Assembly (NCBI RefSeq): GCF_900101965.1
Contig: NZ_FNAP01000001.1
Span: 124,001 to 188,000 of the forward strand
DNA from: Rhodospira trueperi
Lineage (GTDB): Bacteria > Pseudomonadota > Alphaproteobacteria > Rhodospirillales > Rhodospirillaceae
Direction of reading: 5' to 3'
Length of the DNA stretch: 64,000 bases
Every line of letters starts with the position of its first letter. The stretch's first letter is position 1. A model generated the notes under the pieces. The model searched no databases. It had not been told where the DNA came from and was given only the letters and a program-made list of their open reading frames with translations. The position numbers and the translations under genes were made by a program. This document shows, piece by piece, positions 60,589 to 64,000 of the stretch.

Positions 60589-61553
60589 CTGCTCGCGCCC
60601 AAGCGCTCGGCGATCTCGGCCAGACGCGCGAACGGACTCTCTCCCTTCGCCAGCGACAACCGGCCGGCGCGGCGCAGGCCTTCGCGGCCGAAGCGCTCGC
60701 GGACGAAGTCCTCCAGCCAGGCTTCGGCCTGATGATGGCGGGTCTCGGAGCGCCGGCCGTCCGTGTCCAGGTGGCCGGCGTGCGCGGCGATCGCATTCAT
60801 CAGCTCCTCGATGCCCTGGAGGCGCGAGGCCGACAGCTTGAGCACCGGCACATCCCACTTGTCCCAATGCTCGCCCAGGCTGAGCGCGCCGACCACATCG
60901 GCGCGAGCGCGCTCGGCGGCCGCCCCCATGTCGGCCTTGGTCACGGCGATGATGTGCGGGATCTCGGCGATTCCCGCCTTCATGTACTGAAGGCTGTCGC
61001 CGGACCCCGGCTGGACGCAGAACAGGACGGTGTCGGCGACGCTGACGATCTCGGTCTCGGACTGGCCGACGCCCACCGACTCCACGATGACGATGTCGTA
61101 CAAGGCGCGCATCAGAACCATCGCCGCCGTGGTCAGGCCGGCCAGCCCGCCCAGGTGATCGCGCGCGGCCATGGAGCGGACGAAGACCCCCTGGTCGTCC
61201 GGATCGTTCTTCAGCCGCGTGCGGTCGCCCAGCAGGGCGCCACCGGACCGCCGCGACGAGGGATCGACGGCAATGATGCCCACGGTCTTGCCCTCGCGTC
61301 GCCACACGGCGATGAGGGTATTCAGCAGCGTGGACTTGCCGACGCCGGGCGGGCCCGTGATCCCCAACACATGGGCGCGCGGGGCCTGATGGGCAGCGGT
61401 CAGGAGGTCGGCGGTCGGACCGGCGTCCGGGCTGCTCTCCAGCAGCGCCAGCGCCCGCGCCAGGGCGGCCTTGCCCCCGGCCGCGATGGCCTCCAGGGTC
61501 AAGGCGTCCAGAGGGCTGGCGGTGGTGGACTGCTCTGTGGTGGGCTGCGCCAT
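60585..61553 (-). CDS. meaB: Methylmalonyl-CoA mutase-associated GTPase MeaB/ArgK
   Basis: G3E-family GTPase chaperone that loads and protects the B12 cofactor of methylmalonyl-CoA mutase. The 322 residues show ARALALLESSPD, Walker A GITGPPGVGKSTLLNTLI, VDPSSRRSGGALLGDRTRL, FVRSMAARDHLGGLAGLT, IVESVGVGQSE, VTKADMGAAAERAR and KLSASRLQGIEELMNAI. GGAGAGACC precedes the ATG. The mutase genes are not in the window. Confidence 0.95.
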   Translation of the reverse strand: MAQPTTEQSTTASPLDALTLEAIAAGGKAALARALALLESSPDAGPTADLLTAAHQAPRAHVLGITGPPGVGKSTLLNTLIAVWRREGKTVGIIAVDPSSRRSGGALLGDRTRLKNDPDDQGVFVRSMAARDHLGGLAGLTTAAMVLMRALYDIVIVESVGVGQSETEIVSVADTVLFCVQPGSGDSLQYMKAGIAEIPHIIAVTKADMGAAAERARADVVGALSLGEHWDKWDVPVLKLSASRLQGIEELMNAIAAHAGHLDTDGRRSETRHHQAEAWLEDFVRERFGREGLRRAGRLSLAKGESPFARLAEIAERLGASR

Positions 61554-61641
61554 GATTCAGGTCTCTCCGAATGGTCGAGTGCCAGGGTTCGTGTTTAGGG
61601 GACGAACCGAAGTGTCGTCAACGCGGGTGGTCGACATGTGC

Positions 61642-62634
61642 CTACGCACGCGGTTTCAGGCGTGGGCGCGGATCCACAGGCCGGCCGTCCCGGCGGATCT
61701 CGAAGTGGACCATGGGTCGGCCCGTGGCGGTGGTTTGCCCTGTCTCGCCCAGCGGCTGACCGCGCCGGACCACCTGTCCGCGTTCGACCCGGGGGGCCGC
61801 CGTGTGGCCGTAAGCGGTCACCCAGCCGTCGGCATGGCGGATCAGCACAAGCGTGCCATAGCCGGGGATGGCGTCGCCAATATAGGTCACCACGCCGTTT
61901 TCGGCGGCGCGGATCGGGGTTCCGGCCGGCGCGCCGATATCGACGCCGTCGTTGTGCCGTCCGGCGTCGTCGGGACCGAAGCCGGCGATGATCTCGCCGT
62001 CCACCGGCCACAGGAACAGATCGCCCGCGCGTGGAGGCGGCTCGGCGCCCGGGACCGCCCGTCGCGCCTGCGCGGCCGACGGCAGCGTCGGCGCGGGTGG
62101 AGGCGGTGCGGCCGCCATCTGATTCGGAAAAACGGCGGGGCGGACGTCAACCGGTTCGGGTTCCGAGGCCGCCGGGATGACCAAGGACTCTCCAACCCGG
62201 ATAACGTAGGGTGGGGCTAGGCCGTTGGCGTTGGCGATGGCGGCCACCGAGGGGCCATAGCGACGCGACAGGGCGTACAGGGTCTCATCGGGGGCCACCG
62301 TGTGGACCCGCTGCGCCGGCAGGGTCAGCACCTGCCCGGGTCGGACCTCGAACGGGGGCTCAAGGCCGTTGGCGAGGATGATGGCGCGGGTCGGCACGCC
62401 GAGGCGTCTGGAGACGGAATAAACGGTGTCTCCGGGCGCGACCACCACACTGCGGGCCTGGGTCGGATTGCCCTGATAGCGCGGCGCGGGGGCCGGTGTG
62501 CCCTGGACGTGGGACGGTGCGGCCGGGTAGGGGCTGTCGCGCCACCCCCGGTCACACCCGACCGATCCCAGCATCAGGCCGGTCAGGGCACTGACAACCA
62601 GAACGCGGCGAAAGGGTGGAGGCGTGGGCTTCAT
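61642..62634 (-). CDS. Lipoprotein with two LysM domains and M23 peptidase (NlpD-like)
   Basis: Outer-membrane-directed lipoprotein of 330 residues. The lipobox ends in GSVGC with lipidated Cys near residue 27. Two LysM domains follow (about 62-107, VVVAPGDTVYSVSRRLGVPT; about 108-153, HTVAPDETLYALSRRYGPSV), then a Pro-rich linker and an M23 domain (about 205-325). The zinc-site pattern appears intact: HNDGVDIGAPAG, TAYGHTA and VHFEIR. This suggests an active endopeptidase, unlike E. coli NlpD, which only activates amidases. It is downstream of pcm-surE, the classic surE-pcm-nlpD order. Confidence 0.92.
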   Translation of the reverse strand: MKPTPPPFRRVLVVSALTGLMLGSVGCDRGWRDSPYPAAPSHVQGTPAPAPRYQGNPTQARSVVVAPGDTVYSVSRRLGVPTRAIILANGLEPPFEVRPGQVLTLPAQRVHTVAPDETLYALSRRYGPSVAAIANANGLAPPYVIRVGESLVIPAASEPEPVDVRPAVFPNQMAAAPPPPAPTLPSAAQARRAVPGAEPPPRAGDLFLWPVDGEIIAGFGPDDAGRHNDGVDIGAPAGTPIRAAENGVVTYIGDAIPGYGTLVLIRHADGWVTAYGHTAAPRVERGQVVRRGQPLGETGQTTATGRPMVHFEIRRDGRPVDPRPRLKPRA

Positions 62635-62680
62635 GGCGTCACTCTATCGCCCATGACCGGGCGAGGCCAGATGCCGTCCG

Positions 62681-63334
62681 TCAGGTGTCCGGATCGTGAT
62701 CCGGAACGCCGTCCAGAAGGGGCACGAAGCGGACGGCCAGGAGTCGCTCGGTGTGCAGCCTGTGATTGGATCGCGTCACCCGCATCACCCATTGCTGATC
62801 GGCATCGCCCACCGGCAGCACCATGACACCGCCGTCGTCAAGCTGGTCGGCAAGGCCTTCCGGGATCTGTCGCGCCGCCGCCGTGACCATGATTCGGGTA
62901 AACGGCGCTTGTTCCGGCCATCCCTTCATACCGTCGCCGTGGCGGGTCACGATGTTGGTCAGGGACAGATGCTTGAAGCGTGCTTCCGCCTGGGCCAGCA
63001 GGGGCGCGTGCCGCTCCACCGTGTAAACCCGCCGCGCCACCTTTGACAGCACCGCCGCCTGATAGCCGGAGCCGGTGCCGATCTCCAGAACCTTGTCGCG
63101 CGGCCCAAGGGTCAGGTACTGGGTCATCAGACCGACCACCAGAGGCTGGCTGATCGTCTGGCCGCAGTCGATGGGCAGCGCCCGGTTGTCGTAGGCATGC
63201 TCCAGGAACGGGTCGGAGACGAACACCTCGCGCGGCACCGTCTCCAGCGCCGACAGCACGCGCGTGTCCGTCACCCCCGTGCGCCGCAGGTCCATCAGCA
63301 GGCGGATCTTGTGGTCGTGGGCGCCGCCGTTCAA
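62681..63334 (-). CDS. pcm: Protein-L-isoaspartate O-methyltransferase
   Basis: Repairs isoaspartyl residues with SAM. The 217-residue length is typical when the TTG at 63334 is used, which overlaps the surE stop as TTGA and has GAGGAACG upstream. Motifs are REVFVSDPFLEHAYDNRALPI, GQTISQPLVVGLMTQYL, SAM motif I VLEIGTGSGYQAAVLS, and TAAARQIPEGLADQLDDGG. It lies between surE and the NlpD-like gene. Confidence 0.95.
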   Translation of the reverse strand: MNGGAHDHKIRLLMDLRRTGVTDTRVLSALETVPREVFVSDPFLEHAYDNRALPIDCGQTISQPLVVGLMTQYLTLGPRDKVLEIGTGSGYQAAVLSKVARRVYTVERHAPLLAQAEARFKHLSLTNIVTRHGDGMKGWPEQAPFTRIMVTAAARQIPEGLADQLDDGGVMVLPVGDADQQWVMRVTRSNHRLHTERLLAVRFVPLLDGVPDHDPDT

Positions 63335-64000
63335 AAGACGTTCCTCATGGCATCGAGGGTTGCGGGATCGGTCAGGTCGATACACAGCGGCGTGACCGAG
63401 ACAAAGCCCTCGGCAATGGCGTGCAGGTCGGAGCCCTCGCCCTCCAGGCCGCGCACTTGCTCGACGCCGATCCACACGTAGGGCCGACCGCGCGGATCGA
63501 CCCGCTCGACCATGTTCTCGGAAAACCGGCTGGAACCGATCCGCTTGCCCTGGGGCGTGACCCGGATGCCCTGGACCTTGTCCACGGGCCGATCCGGGAA
63601 GTTGACGTTGACCAGCACGTCACGGCTCCAGGGCGCGGCACAGGCGCGGCGAATCACGTCGCCGGCCAGGGTCTCCCCCGTTGCCCACGGCCAGGCCTCG
63701 GGGTTCGATCCCTGCTGCGACAGCGCCATGGAGCGGATGCCCAGCAAGGTGCCCTCCATGGCCACGGCGACGGTGCCCGAATAGGTGATGTCCTCGCCCA
63801 TGTTGGAGCCGCGATTGAACCCGGACAGCACAAGGTCGGGGCGGCGGTCGGGCAGGAACAGCTTGACCGCCATCAGAACACAGTCCGTGGGCGTGCCGCG
63901 CACCGCGACATGACGCGGCCCACGCCAGTCATAACGGATCGGGTCGTGCAGGGTCAGCGAATGGCCGGCGCCGCTCTGCTCGGTCTCCGGGGCCACCACC
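63331..64000 (-). CDS. surE: 5'/3'-nucleotidase SurE, N-terminus beyond window
   Basis: Divalent-metal-dependent nucleotidase. The visible 222 residues begin within VVAPETEQSGAGHSLTL, so about 35 N-terminal residues including the metal-binding DDG are outside. Conserved parts are RGTPTDCVLMAVKL, DLVLSGFNRGSNMGEDITYSGTVAVAMEG, LVNVNFPD and the late GFVSVTPLCIDLT. It is coupled to pcm by a 4-base overlap. Confidence 0.95.
   Translation of the reverse strand, partial: VVAPETEQSGAGHSLTLHDPIRYDWRGPRHVAVRGTPTDCVLMAVKLFLPDRRPDLVLSGFNRGSNMGEDITYSGTVAVAMEGTLLGIRSMALSQQGSNPEAWPWATGETLAGDVIRRACAAPWSRDVLVNVNFPDRPVDKVQGIRVTPQGKRIGSSRFSENMVERVDPRGRPYVWIGVEQVRGLEGEGSDLHAIAEGFVSVTPLCIDLTDPATLDAMRNVF

Overview
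The window is a high-GC chromosomal segment (most genes end codons in G or C) from an alphaproteobacterium, most likely a member of the Rhodospirillales. The pointers are the end of the S10/spc/alpha ribosomal operon (rpsK-rpoA-rplQ), a short alphaproteobacterial-type HPr kinase next to RapZ and a nitrogen-PTS set, a bacteriophytochrome with its heme oxygenase, a B12-dependent ribonucleotide reductase and a HisZ regulatory subunit. This assignment rests on gene content alone. No tRNA, rRNA, CRISPR array, prophage or transposase was recognised.

Layout. 1-2.3 kb: ribosomal/RNA polymerase alpha operon. 2.4-5.7 kb: pdxH, a FieF-type metal transporter, a doubly degenerate REC-GGDEF protein and bolA. 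5.9-10.3 kb: rpmI-rplT, an intrinsic terminator, then pheS-pheT. 10.3-14.1 kb: a palindromic repeat, a DUF4282 membrane protein apparently split across two frames at A7 runs, an OmpR-type two-component pair and a DUF429 protein. 14.3-20.2 kb: an aldehyde dehydrogenase facing the compact hprK-rapZ-manX-ptsH-ptsP operon. 20.3-25.4 kb: an EF-hand protein, a perfect 26-bp inverted repeat between convergent genes, bphO-bphP and a cytochrome b561. 25.9-33.2 kb: accessory genes (Ig/LysM protein, glycosyltransferase/methyltransferase-like protein, SDR, LOG, PEBP, a membrane GAF protein with a small partner, and an AT-rich islet with a 103-residue orphan). 33.4-39.4 kb: nrdJ behind three NrdR-box-like sites, and a proline-rich anchored protein. 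39.8-46.1 kb: nitroreductase, two large sensor kinases and a PhnD-like binding protein. 46.2-56.3 kb: gpt, a GGT-family hydrolase, trmFO, a STAS protein, topA, dprA and hisZ. 56.5-64 kb: a second binding-protein/kinase pair, a GT39 membrane protein with meaB, an M23 lipoprotein, pcm and surE (cut by the window end).

Themes. Signal transduction is unusually dense: five histidine kinase-type proteins, of which the phytochrome has lost both its phospho-acceptor His and its N-box Asn, and a PleD-like protein degenerate in both domains. Two periplasmic binding proteins (PhnD-like and PstS-like) sit directly in front of membrane histidine kinases with no ABC permease or ATPase nearby, suggesting signalling rather than transport. 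Several families of intergenic palindromic repeats recur within the window, one of which supplies the stop codon of trmFO.
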